From Xestospongia bergquistia (taxonomy: Eukaryota > Porifera > Demospongiae > Haplosclerida > Petrosiidae): a stretch of DNA of 64,000 nucleotides. The notes under the pieces were generated by a model that saw nothing but the letters and a program-made list of their open reading frames with translations, had not been told where the DNA came from and ran no database searches. Position 1 is the stretch's first letter. The number at the start of each line of letters is the position of its first letter. Below are positions 44,646 to 57,730 of this stretch, one piece after another. The position numbers and the translations under genes were made by a program. Where the stretch lies: NCBI GenBank assembly GCA_963965975.1, contig OZ014415.1:315001-379000 (forward strand). The letters are read 5' to 3'.

Positions 44646-44848
44646 GTAATCTATCTATCTATTTATCTGTCCATTCTATTCATCATAATGTCAGCCACAC
44701 CTTCTTTTTGATGGTTGGTATACAGAGTTTATTCCCAATTTTATTTCTCTGCAAATCTCAGAATAATAGTGTTTAATACATTGTGTATTTAATATGATGT
44801 GCCCCTGATCATTAGTGTCATAATAATTGTCTGTATTGTTTCATTTAG

Positions 44849-45013
44849 TTAACTATGACTGAGGAGACTTTGACCACACCTACTAATACAAGTAGTACGG
44901 AGGTCAACAATGAATCATTAGAACAAAATATATCAACACTAAAATCAATGGGTGTGGAAGATGAAGATCAGATAAGACAAATACTACGTCAGACAAGAAA
45001 GTGGAATAGATAA
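44849..45013 (+). pseudogene. UBA-like last exon, F/G junction
   Basis: Intact acceptor and frame (MTEETLTTPTNTSSTEV to KWNR), stop TAA instead of TGA, then AATAAA. Confidence 0.5.
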
Positions 45014-45245
45014 ATAAAAATAACAACATCAAATACACACTATACATATATTGTTACCATGACAACATATGTACATAATTTATTGTACCATTTCTGTAAT
45101 TATTCTATTAACACAATTCTTTCTTGTTAATGGCAAAGTACATTGATCACACAGGGTTTAGGGTTTAATATTGAGTATATGACATGAATTGTTTATATTA
45201 CACATTGACATGTTAAGTACTGGTGTACAATATGTCCTCATTGGT

Positions 45246-48200
45246 TTAATGTTCAATTCTCTCATAAGTATAGTCTTGTTGAGAAGTGAGTTCAGTTGGT
45301 TCTTGATCAGTTATCTCATATAATGTTTCTTCAAATTTACTATAAACATGATATTATAATTTAAAAAATGTCTCCTAGTAACTCACTTAGCACTTGTTTT
45401 TACAACACTATAAGCTGGACTGGTTGTCATAGCGATATCTTCATGTGATATTTTCATACTATATAAAACAAATCATTGTAATAATCAATAAAGTTACTTT
45501 ATCTAATAACATATATACCTCAATAACTGTATCTTATTATATTGTCTTATTACAATCAGTACTAGTATTATAATAATAATACCAGTAATAACTAATAGTA
45601 CTAGTAATATTGATAAACCAGCAGTTAGTCCATTAGTGGAAGATTGACACTCTGTACTAGTGGTTGTCATAGTGATAATAGGAGTACACCCTATAGAAAA
45701 ATGACATTATTATTACATAATATAATATAACATAATCAATAATATAGTACTAGTATATATAATATAATCATTATATCTATATGTATTATATAATATGATC
45801 ATTAGTTAGTGTTGTATATAAATATATGATCAATATAATAATATATTATATTACATGTAATAATACATGTACTATTGTTATATATACAATGATATCAATA
45901 GAATATATACTGATATATAGTTTAATAATATCATTATATTATTTTATTATATAGTTTACTTGTGTTTATTATTAATAATATAGTAATAATAGTTAATGTT
46001 GTTAATGAAAATATACAAGTTAATTGTATTAATAATAACATAACCTGTTGATGTTGTAATAATAGATGTTGATGTTGTTAGTATTGTTGATGATAAAGTA
46101 ATAGTTGGTGATAATATAACTGTTGATGTTGGAGTACAAATGACTCCTATAATATATAATAATAGGATAGTAGTCTCCAATACATAGTATTAATATAATA
46201 AATATATAATATTAATATAATGTATTAATATTAAGTAAGTGGTAGTTAAGTAATCTAGTTACTTGACTGTAACTAAAGGAAAGTAACACAACATTTTTAT
46301 GATAGGAGACTACTTAAGTGATATGTGACTATTAGAGTAAACCTAACTCTACCATCTACTATGTAATGGAATACTAAAAGACCAGCTAAATAGCTTCCTC
46401 TCTAAAAATTAATAAATATCTTACCAGGTGGGATAGGTTGAGTTCTCTCTCCCTCATAATCAACTCCATTTATTTCATATGTTACAGAAAGTGAGAACAA
46501 ATAGTTTAAGTTATCTTTTAGTCCTCCTATTACACCTTCACTGCTACCAGCAGGAAAGGTCTTCTTACCCATATCAGACTGTCTCTTATGTTTACTAATA
46601 CTAATATAATAGACAGTATAGTGCTTGACTTCTTGAGCAGTAATAGGTTGCCACATAGCAAGTACTGCAGTGTTATTGATTTTTGTTATAATAAAACCAG
46701 AAACTGTAGCTATAGAGGAAATGATAAATGTCACTGAAAAGACAGACAAGAGACCTACGTATGTTACTGGTAGAGATTTGAATATCATTCCATTCTCCTG
46801 GTCCTACAATGGAATATGCTCTCACTCCAATGATATAGTTAGTGTTAGGTAGTAGTCCTCCTATACTGTATTGTGTGTTGGTTGTATTAGTCATGATGTA
46901 TGGACCATTACTGTTAGACTCTCTATAACGTATCTCATACATGATAATAACACCATTGGGTACTGTGGGTATATTCCATGTAATGTTGATCACTTGTATC
47001 TCTATACCACTTTGTATTAGACCAGATACCATACCAGGTTCTATAATATATCAATAATACATTATATATCAGTAATAACTGACTTACCAGCTTCTCTTGT
47101 CTGTTGTATTACTTCATTACTTGCTGGTCCAGTCCCAGCATCATTATATGCTCTTAATGTCACAGTGTAGTTAGTGTAAGGTGTGAGTGTTGTGAGGTTG
47201 TACTGTCTGTTGTCTCCTCCACTGATGTTAACAGTATCACTGAATGTTGTGTTAGTGTAGTAGAGTAAGTAACCAGTGATGGGTCCATTCTGTCCAGAAG
47301 AAGGTACCTCATCCCATGATATAGTCATGGACCTTGCCTCAACTGATGATATAGTAATACTACTGACAGATGAAGTGGGTGCTGTAGATAATGTGAGAGT
47401 AATATAATAATTGTGAGTGTATTATAGTTTACCAGATGAGATTGTATTAATAATTCCTAAACCCATACTAGCTGGTTCACTACCATATATTCCATTTAGA
47501 CCAATAATACATTATATATCAGTAATAATTCACTTACCAGCTTCTCCTGTCTGTTGTATTATCTCACTACTTGCTGGTCCAGTCCCAGCATCATTATATG
47601 CTCTTAATGTCACAGTGTAGTTAGTGTAAGGTGTGAGTGTTGTGAGAGTGTACTGTCTGTTGTCTCCTCCAGTGATGTTAACAGTGTCACTGAATGTTGT
47701 GTTAGTGTAGAAGAGCAAGTAACCAGTGATGGGTCCATTCTGTCCAGAAGTAGGTACCTCATCCCATGATATAGTCATGGACCTTGCCTCAACTGATGAT
47801 ATAGTAATACTACTGACAGATGAAGTGGGTGCTGTAGATGTGAGAGTAATGTAATAATTGTGAGTGTATTATAGTTTACTAGATGAGATTGTATTAATAG
47901 TTCCTAAACCCATACTAGCTGGTTCACTACCATATATTCCATTTAGACCAATAATACTATATATATCAGTAATAATTCACTCACCAGATTCTTCTGTCTG
48001 TTGTATTAACTCACTACTTGCTGGTCCTGTCCCAGCATCATTATATGCTCTTACTGTCACAGTGTAGTTAGTGTAAGGTGTCAGTGTTGTGAGGTTGTAC
48101 TGTTTGTTGTCTCCTCCAGTGATGTTAACAGTGTCATTGAATGTCTTGTTAGTGTAGTAGAGCAAGTAACCAGTGATGGGTCCATTCTGTCCAGAGCAAG

Positions 48201-49975
48201 GTATCTCATCCCATGATATAGTCATGGACGTTGCCTCAACTGATGATATAATGATTTTACTGACAGATGAAGTGGGTGCTGTAGATAATGTGAGAACAAT
48301 ATAATAATTGTGAATATGATAATATAACATAGTTTACCAGATGAGAGTGTAGTGATAATTCCAGTACCAAGGCCAGCTGATTCACTACCATATATTCCAT
48401 CAAGACCAATAATACAGTAAGTACCAGGATCAATACCAGTAAATGTATATGGTGATGAGATAAATGAATTTTTTATGCCAGGATCATACATCTTTTCACA
48501 TAGTCTTCGACAATGACGATAGCCCTCATATGTTTGAGGAGCAAATGAAGGTTGTGTCCACATCATAGTAATAGTGGTATTAGTGGTAGTAAATGTCAGA
48601 ATGGGAAAAGGGATAGCTAAAGATAAGGATAAGAGCAATAGTAGCTTTTTTCAAAGACAGAGCATTATATGATACTAAATAAAGTTTTATTTATTCATCT
48701 ATTACTTACAAAATGTCACAGTGATTGTGTTACTATGATCACTAGGTAGTACTGTACTACCCTCACTGCCATATGATACTACAAAGAAGTTATATGAGTT
48801 AATCATGCTATTTGTTCTGTAAGTCAGTCCTGATGTTATATTCAACATTGTGTTAGTGGTAGTTCCTACACTCATAACAGAACTAATACCACTACTGAGT
48901 TGATAGAACACCTCATAACCAGCTACTCCTGACACAGATGACCAGGAGAGTTGTACATGAGCAAGACCTGAGTTCAGTCTTGTAGCATTCAGACCAGTAG
49001 GAGTACCAGCAACTATAACAGAGAGAGAGAATATGTATATCATCCTACTCAGTGATTAACTAACCTGTTATAGGCTGTGATGTACTACTACTACTTGTAG
49101 CAATTGGACCAGTTTCTCCAGGTATAGGACCATTAGTTACTCTGGCATTGGAGACAGTACACCGGTAAGTACCAGCTTGTCTCATCCTCACTGTTACTGT
49201 CACCTGTGTAACAGATCCTGGTCCATTTACTACCACACGAGACAAGTCACTACTAGCAATGGTGAATGGATTACTTCCATCTGTACAAGTGACATTAGTG
49301 GGAGGTCCATCAGAGACATTGAAGGTAAGAGTGAAGACTGGGGGATTAGCATCTCTTGTGGAGATGAGAGAGAACTTCATAGAGGAGTCTGCATCAGGAC
49401 CATCTATATAAGAGTGAAATATATCATCACTTTGTTACTACATCAATTCAGTCACTAACCATTGCTATTGTAAGCATAATTTCTGTATGCTCCTACCACT
49501 TGTGTTTGGTTCATTCCATTCTCATCAGGAATGATACAGGTGTACAGACCTTCATAACCTGATAGGCTACCTTTTCTAGCTAGTGCAATCTGGCCTGCAA
49601 ACCTCATAGAGAATATAGGAGACGGTCCATCTTCAAATGTTCCATCAAACAAAGGTACTTGAGTACCATTAGGATAATACCACAGTCCAATATTAGAACC
49701 ATTATTAGCACTCTGACACCACAAGGCATCATTAGTACCATCATTATTCTTATCAAGAGCATAAAACTGTCCACCATATATCATTGAGAAGTCTGGTATT
49801 GTATTATTCTCATAGGGTAGATACAGTTGTACACCTGTTATTATAAAGTATATATTAATGATCACTCTAACAACAACTACTTACCATTACTAGGTCTGTT
49901 GGTTGGTACTTGTCCATCTCCTAGTTGTACTAGTAGTAACATATAACACAATATCTTTACTAACTCTATCATCAT
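45246..49975 (-). CDS. Receptor paralogue G: SP-Ig-Ig-7xFN3-stalk-TM-tail (1091 aa)
   Basis: Exons: 49885-49975 signal; 49460-49834 Ig1; 49065-49403 Ig2; 48710-49012 FN3-1; 48338-48616 FN3-2; 47985-48278, 47538-47831, 47088-47381 type-3 FN3; 46759-47040 FN3-4; 46425-46709 FN3-5; 46045-46146 stalk; 45519-45690 TM; 45387-45458 and 45246-45339 tail. All frames join; probably functional. FN3-1 is 15 nt longer than in other copies, an insertion in the loop after TSGLT (YRTNSMINS). Ig1 loop is ALDKNNDGTND, nearly identical to that of A. The TM exon is the NGLTAGL type shared with D, while the rest of the gene resembles other copies, which suggests gene conversion. Tail: AYSVV, LYEIT, DYTYERIEH. TATA box at 50076-50083. 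Confidence 0.88.
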
Positions 49976-50075
49976 CTTTGACAGAGTTAGTACTGATATA
50001 ATGAACTATTATATTATCAATATAATAACTTTAGTTATGAAAAGTTATTACATTTATTAATAGTTAGAATAGTTT

Positions 50076-50083
50076 ATTTATAG
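50076..50083 (-). promoter_or_regulatory. Conserved receptor TATA box (G copy; list of all)
   Basis: Minus-strand TATAAATA about 100 nt upstream of the receptor ATG and about 35-40 nt after the OXCT1 stop codon. The same octamer is at 1586-1593 (A), 24482-24489 (C), 31731-31738 (D), 39684-39691 (E), 43275-43282 (F), 56940-56947 (H) and 63012-63019 (I); B has TATAAACA at 7440-7447. Distance to the ATG is 99-101 nt in A, B, E, F, G, H and I, but about 550 nt in C and 850 nt in D because receptor relics intervene. Promoter role is inference from motif and spacing. Confidence 0.55.
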
Positions 50084-50115
50084 TAACATAATTGTAATGA
50101 TGTCATAAGTTATTG

Positions 50116-50293
50116 TTATATTTGTTCCATTAGTTTAAGATCAGTAGATACCTATTATAATAAAGTGTATTATAATATTATAATAATATAATGTATTACC
50201 TCAAATGTACATCCAGTTGATGACCTTATATCTTCAATACTGACCCCTTCTAAATTTCCATCAACTTCAGACACTTTTCAGCATCAACATCAA
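50116..50293 (-). pseudogene. OXCT1: OXCT1 last two exons, G/H junction
   Basis: Last exon 50116-50151 (VSTDLKLMEQI-stop). The penultimate exon (50200 to about 50290) has lost a base in the ISEEV codons, giving a frameshift, and has no acceptor. Confidence 0.73.
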
Positions 50294-50467
50294 ATACATA
50301 TTCAACATATGTACATAATTTATTGTACCATTTATGTAATTATTCTATAAACGTAATTCATTCCTATTAATGGTAGAGTACATTGACCTAATATTTTATG
50401 ACTACCTCCCTGGAAGGAGAAAGAGAGAGAGACATTATCATCATATACATTATATATTATGACATAC

Positions 50468-50842
50468 CCAGCATTATTACTAACAATAGTCAAGTCATTA
50501 GTACCAGTCTTAATTAATGCATTTATTAAATTCTCTGGAATAACACACAACCCAATCCTATAATAAAATCAATAACATTATTACATCATAATGATGTCAT
50601 CATTAACAACTACCTCCTATGAGTAATTTTGATCCATCTTTAATATCTTTAACAGAGCTGTCATAAAACTCCACCCACTTTCCACTACTCAGGGATATAC
50701 CACGACTCTGCAATGGATTAAAGAGGACATTAACTAATACTACAATACTCACTTGAGATACTGATAGACTAGAAACTACTGATTTGAGAGTTTGTAAACG
50801 TGTTTGTAAGATACTACGAGATAGAGTAAACGTGAAAGCCAA
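50468..50842 (-). pseudogene. OXCT1: OXCT1 exons 1-3, G/H junction
   Basis: Exon 1 50753 to about 50842 without ATG (same deletion as the B/C copy), exon 2 50614-50707, exon 3 50468-50557, which lost one base at its start (90 nt) and is frameshifted. Confidence 0.78.
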
Positions 50843-50878
50843 AGTGGTAGCCACGCCTATTAATTAGTTTCTGCAAAG

Positions 50879-51427
50879 ATGGAGCAACAGCAGTCAGCTT
50901 CCATCTCTCAAACCGACCATGTGTTAGGATTAAAAGGTAAATATAGTGTATATTGACTGTGATATTTCTCTCTCTAGTGATGAGGTTGACCAAGCCTCAT
51001 TTAATGGCTCCACCTTTTTTCTATGGGAGAGCCGTGGGATCCTATCAGTATGTGAGTATAATGGATGCATGTTCAGTTAAATGGATGCATGAATTAGCAT
51101 ATCTATAAATAGATAGATGAAATAATGGATGATATATTGAAATATATACATGTGTATTTTCAATATAGGAAGAGCTTTGGAGAGTGAAAGTAACAAAGAT
51201 GTTAGAGTTGGACAATATGCTCCTGGTATTGGTATCAGTGAAATGTTGGAACTTCCTTCAACTAATACGTTAGTATAACCCTATCATTAGATCTCATTAG
51301 ATGTCTTGTTATATTGTGTTGTTGTAGACCTGCTAAAGGAAATCTGATATATTTAGGAGAAACTTATCGAGTGTTTGTGTCACTTAGCAACGAGGGTCAA
51401 GAAAATGTTACTGATGTTGTTTTAAAG
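50879..51427 (+). pseudogene. TRAPPC13: TRAPPC13 exons 1-4, G/H junction
   Basis: Exons 50879-50936, 50978-51047, 51169-51268, 51328-51427. Exon 4 is the only one with the full ancestral reading ETYRVFVSLSNEGQENVTDV then VLK, ending in phase 0. Exon 2 has an extra T in a T run (70 nt), so the frame is broken earlier. Confidence 0.78.
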
Positions 51428-51627
51428 GTAATCTATCTATCTATTTATCTGTCCATCCATTCATCATAATGTCAGCCACACCTTCTATTTGATGGTTGGT
51501 ATAGAGTTTATTCCCAATTTTATTTCTCTACAAATCTCAGAATAATAGTGTTTAATACATTGTGTAGTTAATATGATGTGCCCCTGATCATTAGTGTCAT
51601 AATAATTGTCTGTATTGTTTCATTTAG

Positions 51628-51792
51628 TTAACTATGACTGAGGAGACTTTGACCACACCTACTAATACAAGTAGTACGAAGGTCAACAATGAATCATTAG
51701 AACGAAATATATCAACACTAAAATCAATGGGTGTGGAAGATGAAGATCAGATAAGACAAATACTACGTCAGACAAGAAAGTGGAATAGATGA
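51628..51792 (+). pseudogene. UBA-like last exon, G/H junction
   Basis: Intact acceptor, frame and stop; phase 0 continuation from TRAPPC13 exon 4 would read VVLK-LTMTEETLTTPTN. Confidence 0.5.
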
Positions 51793-52023
51793 ATAAAATA
51801 ACAACATCAAATACACACTATACATATATTGTTACCATGACAACATATGTACATAATTTATTGTATCATTTCTGTAATTATTCTATTAACACAATTCTTT
51901 CCTGTTAATGGCAAAGTACATTGATCACACAGGGTTTAGGGTTTAATATTGAGTATATGACATGAATTGTTTATATTACACATTGACATGTTAAGTACTG
52001 GTGTACAATATTTCTTCATTGGT

Positions 52024-55000
52024 TTAATGTTCAATTCTCTCATAAGTATAGTCTTGTTTAGAAGTGAGTTCAGTTGGTTCTTGATCAGTTATCTCATATA
52101 ATGTTTCTTCAAATTTACTATAAACATGATATTATAATTTAAAATATGTCTCCTAGTAACTCACTTAGCACTTACAACACTATAAGCTGGACTGGTTGTC
52201 ATAGCGATATCTTCATGTAATGTTTTCATACTATATAAAACAAATCATTATAATAATCAATAAAGTTACTTTATCTAATAACATATATACCTTAATAACT
52301 GTATCTTATTATATTGTCTTATTACAATCAGTACTAGTATTATAATAATAATACCAGTAATAACTAATAGTACTAGTAATATTGATGATACAATAATTAG
52401 TACATTAGTAGAAGACTGGTACTCAGTACAAGTGGTTGTCATAGTGATAATAGGAGTACACCCTATAGAAGAATGACATCATTATTACATAATACAATGA
52501 CAATATAATATAATCAATAATATAGTACTAGTATATATAATATAATCATTATATCTATATGTATTATATAATATGATCATTAGTTAGTGTTGTATATAAA
52601 TATATGATCAATATAATAATAAATTATATTACATGTAAAAATACATGTACTATTGTTATATATACAATGATATCAATAGAATATATACTGATATATAGTT
52701 TAATAATATCATTATATCATTTTATTATATAGTTTACTTGTATTTATTATAAATAATATAGTAATAATAGTTAGTGTTGTTGATGAAAATATACAAGTTA
52801 ATTGTATTAATAATAACATAACCTGTTGATGTTGTAATAATAGATGTTGTTGTTGTTAATATTGTTGATAATAAAGTAACTGTTGATGATAATATAACTG
52901 TTGATGTCGGAGTACAAATGATTCCTATAATATATAATAATAATTAATAGTAATTTACAATATATAGTGCATTAATATTAATGAGATAAGTGGTAGTTAA
53001 GTGTTCTAGTTACTGGACTAGTACTAATGCTAAGTAAAACTGCACTTTTATGATGGGAGAGTGATACATTACTAATGTTAAATTATATTACTGGAGTGGA
53101 CCCAACTCTACCACCTACAATGTTGTACAATGGACTCATAAAAGACACTTCTTACTCTCTAAAAATTAATAAATATCTTACCAGGTGGGATAGGTTGAGT
53201 TCTCTCTCCCTCATAATCAACTCCATTTATTTCATATGTTACAGAAAGTGAGAACAAATAATCTAAGTTATCTTGTAGTCCTCCTATTACACCTTCACTA
53301 CTAGCAGCAGGAAAGGTCTTCTTACCCATATCAGACTGTCTCTTATGTTTACTAATACTAATATAATAGACAGTATAATGCTTGACTTCTTGAGCAGTAA
53401 CAGGTTGCCACATAGCAAGTACTGCAGTGTTATTGATTTTTATTATATTAAAACCAGAAACTGTAGCTATAGAGGAAATGATAAATGTTATTGAAAAGAC
53501 AGAAAAGAGACCTACATATGTTACTGGTAGAGATTTGAGTATCATTCCATTCTCCTGGTCCTACACTGGTATATGCTCTCACTCCAATGATATAGTTAGT
53601 GTTAGGTAGTAGTCCTCCTATACTGTATTGTGTGTTGGTTGTATTAGTTATATTGTGTGGACCATTACTGTTAGACTCTCTATAATGTATCTCATATATG
53701 ATAATGATACCATTGGGTACTGTGGGTATATTCCATGTAATGTTGATCCCTTGTATCTCTGTACCACTTTGTATTAAACCAGATACCATACCAGGTTCTA
53801 CAGTATAACAATAATACATTATATATCAGTAGTAACTGACTTACTAGCTTCTTCTGTCTGTTGTATTACCTCACTACTTGCTGGTCCAGTCCCAGCATCA
53901 TTATATGCTATTACTGTCACAGTGTAGTTAGTGTAAGGTGTGAGTGTTGTGAGGTTGTATTGTCTGTTGTCTCCTCCAGTGATGTTAACAGTGTCACTGA
54001 ATGTTGTGTTAGTGTAGTAGAGCAAGTAACCAGTGATGGGTCCATTCTGTTCAGAGCAAGGTACCTCATCCCATGATATAGTCATGGACATTGCCTCAAC
54101 TGATGATATAATGATATTACTGACAGATGAAGTGGGTGCTGTAGAAATGATGAGAACAATATATAATTGTAAAAATGAGAATGTAGTAGTGATGTTTTAG
54201 TTAACTATAACTAAAACTAAAACTCTTTTAGTTTAGCCTATTTTACTTTTAGTTAACTAACTAAAACTAACTAAAAGTTTTTTGAAACCAAGAAAACTAA
54301 CTAAAACTAACTAAAATTAATGCATTAATGGTAAAAATAACTATAACTAACTATTATGGTTAGTATTGAACTAAAACAACAGATACCTGTACTCAATAAA
54401 TAACTGTCACACTTGTGTAAAAGATAAACCACTAGTAAGTGATACGTTAACTGTGATAAGTTAACTGATAACTAAAAATAGCACTATTCAATACAATATC
54501 ACATGTATACCTTTCACCTTGGCTGTATAATAAGCTATCGCAAAAAACAATGTAACCATGTGCAGGCCATAAATCAGTATAAGCAGTAAAAAGTGAGGAA
54601 GTTGAAACTTCTGTTATGTCTGCTATGTCAACTGAAAGACCAAAAGCAAACCCAGTTTGGGAATACTTTTGATGATGAAGCACCAAACAATAATGTTTGC
54701 AAGATTGAGACCTCAAAAAGGTTGAATGTGAGAATAAAATAAAAGGAAAAAATCCAACTAATTTAATACAGTACCTGAGCAAATATCTTGCTGATACTTA
54801 TAGGAAGTTAAGAAAATAATCTTAAGGATAATAAAGCTACTTGTAATGGTAAAACAACGCCAGGCAACTAAGCCTTGCTTTGATGCTGCATAAATCTTTT
54901 TACATCAAATAATTTAGCAAATAATTGAGAAGTTAGCTACATTGATTGGTAGTGCAAATGTTACAACAATTCTAGTGGAAAACCAGGAATTTCGTGATCT

Positions 55001-56841
55001 ACTAATGGAACAAAATTCTCCTTCCAAAGTTGGTTATGCATCAAGTGATAGAAGAAACCGATTGGCAGATACAAACTTAAAGAATAAAATACTTTTAAGA
55101 AAAACGAGCAATATCTTTAGTCTAATAATGCATTAAATTTAACTAACTTTCTCAACTATAACTAACTAAAATTATATAAAGTTAAACTAAAACAAATAGA
55201 ATGTAGTATAGTTTACCAGAGGAGAGTGTGTCGATAATATTAGAACCCAGGCTAGCTGGTTGTTCATTACCATATACTCCATTAAGAGCAACAATACATT
55301 TACTACCAGGATCAATACCAGTAAATGTATATGGTGATGAGATTGATGAATTTGATATGACAGGATCATACATATTTTCACATAGTCTTTGACATTGACG
55401 AAGGCCCTCATATGTTTGAGGAGCAAATGAAGGTTTTATCCATATCATAGTAATAGTGGTATTAGTGGTAGTAAATGTCAGAATGGGAAAAAGGATAACT
55501 AAAGATAAGGATAAGAGCAATAGTAGTTTTTTTTCAAAGACAGAGCATTATATGATACTAAATAAAGTTTTATTTATTTATTTATTACTTACAAAATGTT
55601 ACAGTGATATTGTTACTATGATCACTAGGTAGTACTGTACTACCTTCACTGCCATATGATACTACAAAGAAGTTATATGTACTGTTTGAAGTCAGTCCTG
55701 ATGTTATATTCAACATTGTGTTAGTGGTAGTTCCTGCACTCATAACAGAACTAATACCACTACTGAATTGATAGAACACCTCATAACCAGCTACTCCTGA
55801 CACAGATGACCAGGAGAGTTGTACATGAGCAAGACCTGTGTTCAGTCTTATAGCAGTCAGACCATTAGGAGTACCAGCAACTATAACAGAGAGAGAATAT
55901 GTATACCATCCTACTCAGTGATTAACTAACCTGTTATAGGCTGTGATGTACTACTACTATTTGTAGCATTTGGACCATTTTGTCCAGGTACAGGACCACT
56001 AGTTACTCTGGCATTGGAGACAGTACACTTGTAGGTACCAGCCTGTCTCATCCTCACTGTTACTGTCACCTGTGTAACAGATCCTGGTCCATTCACTACC
56101 ACACGAGACAGGTCACCACTAGCAATAGTGAATGGGTTACTTCCATCTGTACAAGTGACATCAGTGGGAGGTCCATCAGAGACATTGAAGGTGAGAGTGA
56201 AGACTGGAGGATTAGCATTTCTTGTGGAAATGAGAGAGAACTTCATGGATGAGTCTGCATCAGGACCATCTATATAATAGTGAGATATATCATCACTTTA
56301 TTACTACATGAACTCAATCACTGACCATTGATACTGTAAGCATGATTTGTGTATATTCCTACCACTAGTGTTTGGTTCACTCCATTCTCATCAGGAATGA
56401 TACAGGTGTATAGACCTTCAATACCTAATATAGAGACTCTTCTAGCTAGTGCAATCTGACCTGCAAACCTCTTAGAGAATATAGGAGATGGTCCACTTTC
56501 AAATGAGCCACTATGTAAAGGTAATTGATTACCATTAGGATAATACCACAGTCCAATATTAGAACCATTATTAGCACTCTGACACCACAATGCATCTATA
56601 AGACTATCGCTATTCTTATCAACATCAAAAAATAGTCTAGCATATATCATTGAGAAGTCTGGTATTGTCCTATTCTGATAGGGTAGATACAGTTGTAAAC
56701 CTGTTATTATGAAGTATATATTAATGATCACTCTAACAACAACTACTTACCATTACTAGGTCTGTTGGTAGGTACTTGTCCATCTCCTAGTTGTACTAGT
56801 AGTAACATATAATACAATATCTTTACTAACTCCATCATCAT
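52024..56841 (-). CDS. Receptor paralogue H: SP-Ig-Ig-5xFN3-stalk-TM-tail (889 aa), hAT element in an intron
   Basis: Exons: 56751-56841 signal; 56326-56700 Ig1; 55931-56269 Ig2; 55593-55880 FN3-1; 55217-55498 FN3-2; 53845-54138 type-3 FN3 (single copy); 53516-53797 FN3-4; 53182-53466 FN3-5; 52823-52924 stalk; 52291-52462 TM; 52165-52230 and 52024-52117 tail. All frames join. A 1012-bp hAT-like element lengthens the intron between FN3-2 and the type-3 FN3 exon without touching splice sites. Tail exon 1 is 6 nt shorter (in frame), removing two residues after AYSVV; tail 2 has SKQD instead of SQQD. Ig1 loop is DVDKNSDSLID, with the DG glycine replaced. The type-3 FN3 keeps the family's first-position Cys (VPCSEQNG). 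TATA box 56940-56947. Confidence 0.86.
54187..55198 (+). mobile_element. Decayed hAT-like DNA transposon, 1012 bp
   Basis: Flanked by an 8-bp direct repeat GAATGTAG (54179-54186 and 55199-55206), the target-duplication size of hAT elements; the unoccupied site is visible in paralogue C near 22360. Ends are imperfect inverted repeats: left TAGTGATGTTTTAGTTAACT, right (complement) TATTTGTTTTAGTTTAACT, with internal AACTAAAACT repeats. Plus-strand frames keep pieces of a hAT transposase: NPVWEYF then, after a frame break, DDEAPNNNVCKI (BED-finger-like, about 54645-54705) and TTILVENQEFRDLL (about 54960-55005). Stops and frameshifts show it cannot encode an active transposase. Confidence 0.75.
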
Positions 56842-56980
56842 CTTTGACAGTTAGTGCCAATGTAATGAACTATTATATTATCAATATAATAACTTTAGTT
56901 ATGAAAAGTTATTAAAAATATTAATAGTGTACAATAGTTTATTTATAGTAACATAATTGTGATAATGTCATAAATTATTG

Positions 56981-57158
56981 TTAAATTTGTCCCATTAGTT
57001 TAAGATCAGTAGATACCTATTATAATAAAGTGTATTATAATATTATAATAATATAATGTATTACCTCAAATGTACACCCAGTTGATGATCTTATATCTTC
57101 AATACTGACCCTTTCTGAAATTTCTATCAATTTCAGACCCTTCTCAACATCAACATCA
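56981..57158 (-). pseudogene. OXCT1: OXCT1 last two exons, H/I junction
   Basis: Last exon 56981-57016 (VSTDLKLMGQI-stop), penultimate from 57065 to about 57158, without acceptor. Confidence 0.73.
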
Positions 57159-57301
57159 TTTATTGTATCATTTCTGTAATTATTCCATTAACCTCATTCC
57201 TTTTTGTTAATGGCAGAGTACATTGACCTAATATTTTATGACTACCTCCCTAGAAAGAGAGAGAGACATTATCATCATATACATTATATATTATTACATA
57301 C

Positions 57302-57686
57302 CCAGCATTATTACTAACAATAGTCAAGTTATTAGTACCAGTCTTAATTAATGCATTTATTAAATTCTCTGGAATACCACACAACCCAAAACCTATAATA
57401 AAATCAATAACATTATTACATCATAATGATGTCATCATTAACAACTACCTCCTATGAGTAATTTGGATCCATTTTTAATATCTTTAACAGCATCTACAGA
57501 GCTATCATAAAACTCCACCCACTTTCCACTACTCAGGGATATTCCACGACACTGCAATGGATAAAAGAGGACATTAACTAATACTACAATACTCACTTGA
57601 GATACTGATAGACTAGAAACTACTGATTTGAGAGTTTGTAAACGTGTTTGTAAGATACTACGAGATAGAGTAAACGTGAAAGCCAT
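57302..57686 (-). pseudogene. OXCT1: OXCT1 exons 1-3, H/I junction
   Basis: Exon 1 57597-57686, exon 2 57449-57551 (ancestral 103-nt form with SSVDAVKDIKNGSK), exon 3 57302-57392 ([19 protein letters not shown]). All open and correctly spliced; only the middle of the gene is lacking. Confidence 0.82.
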
Positions 57687-57730
57687 TGTTTACAAAGTGT
57701 AGACACCCCCATTAATTAATTTCTGCAAAG

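Noticed and set aside
54447-54782. 111-codon minus-strand open frame in the H intron
   Set aside because: It is antisense to the hAT transposase remnants and has no recognisable domain.
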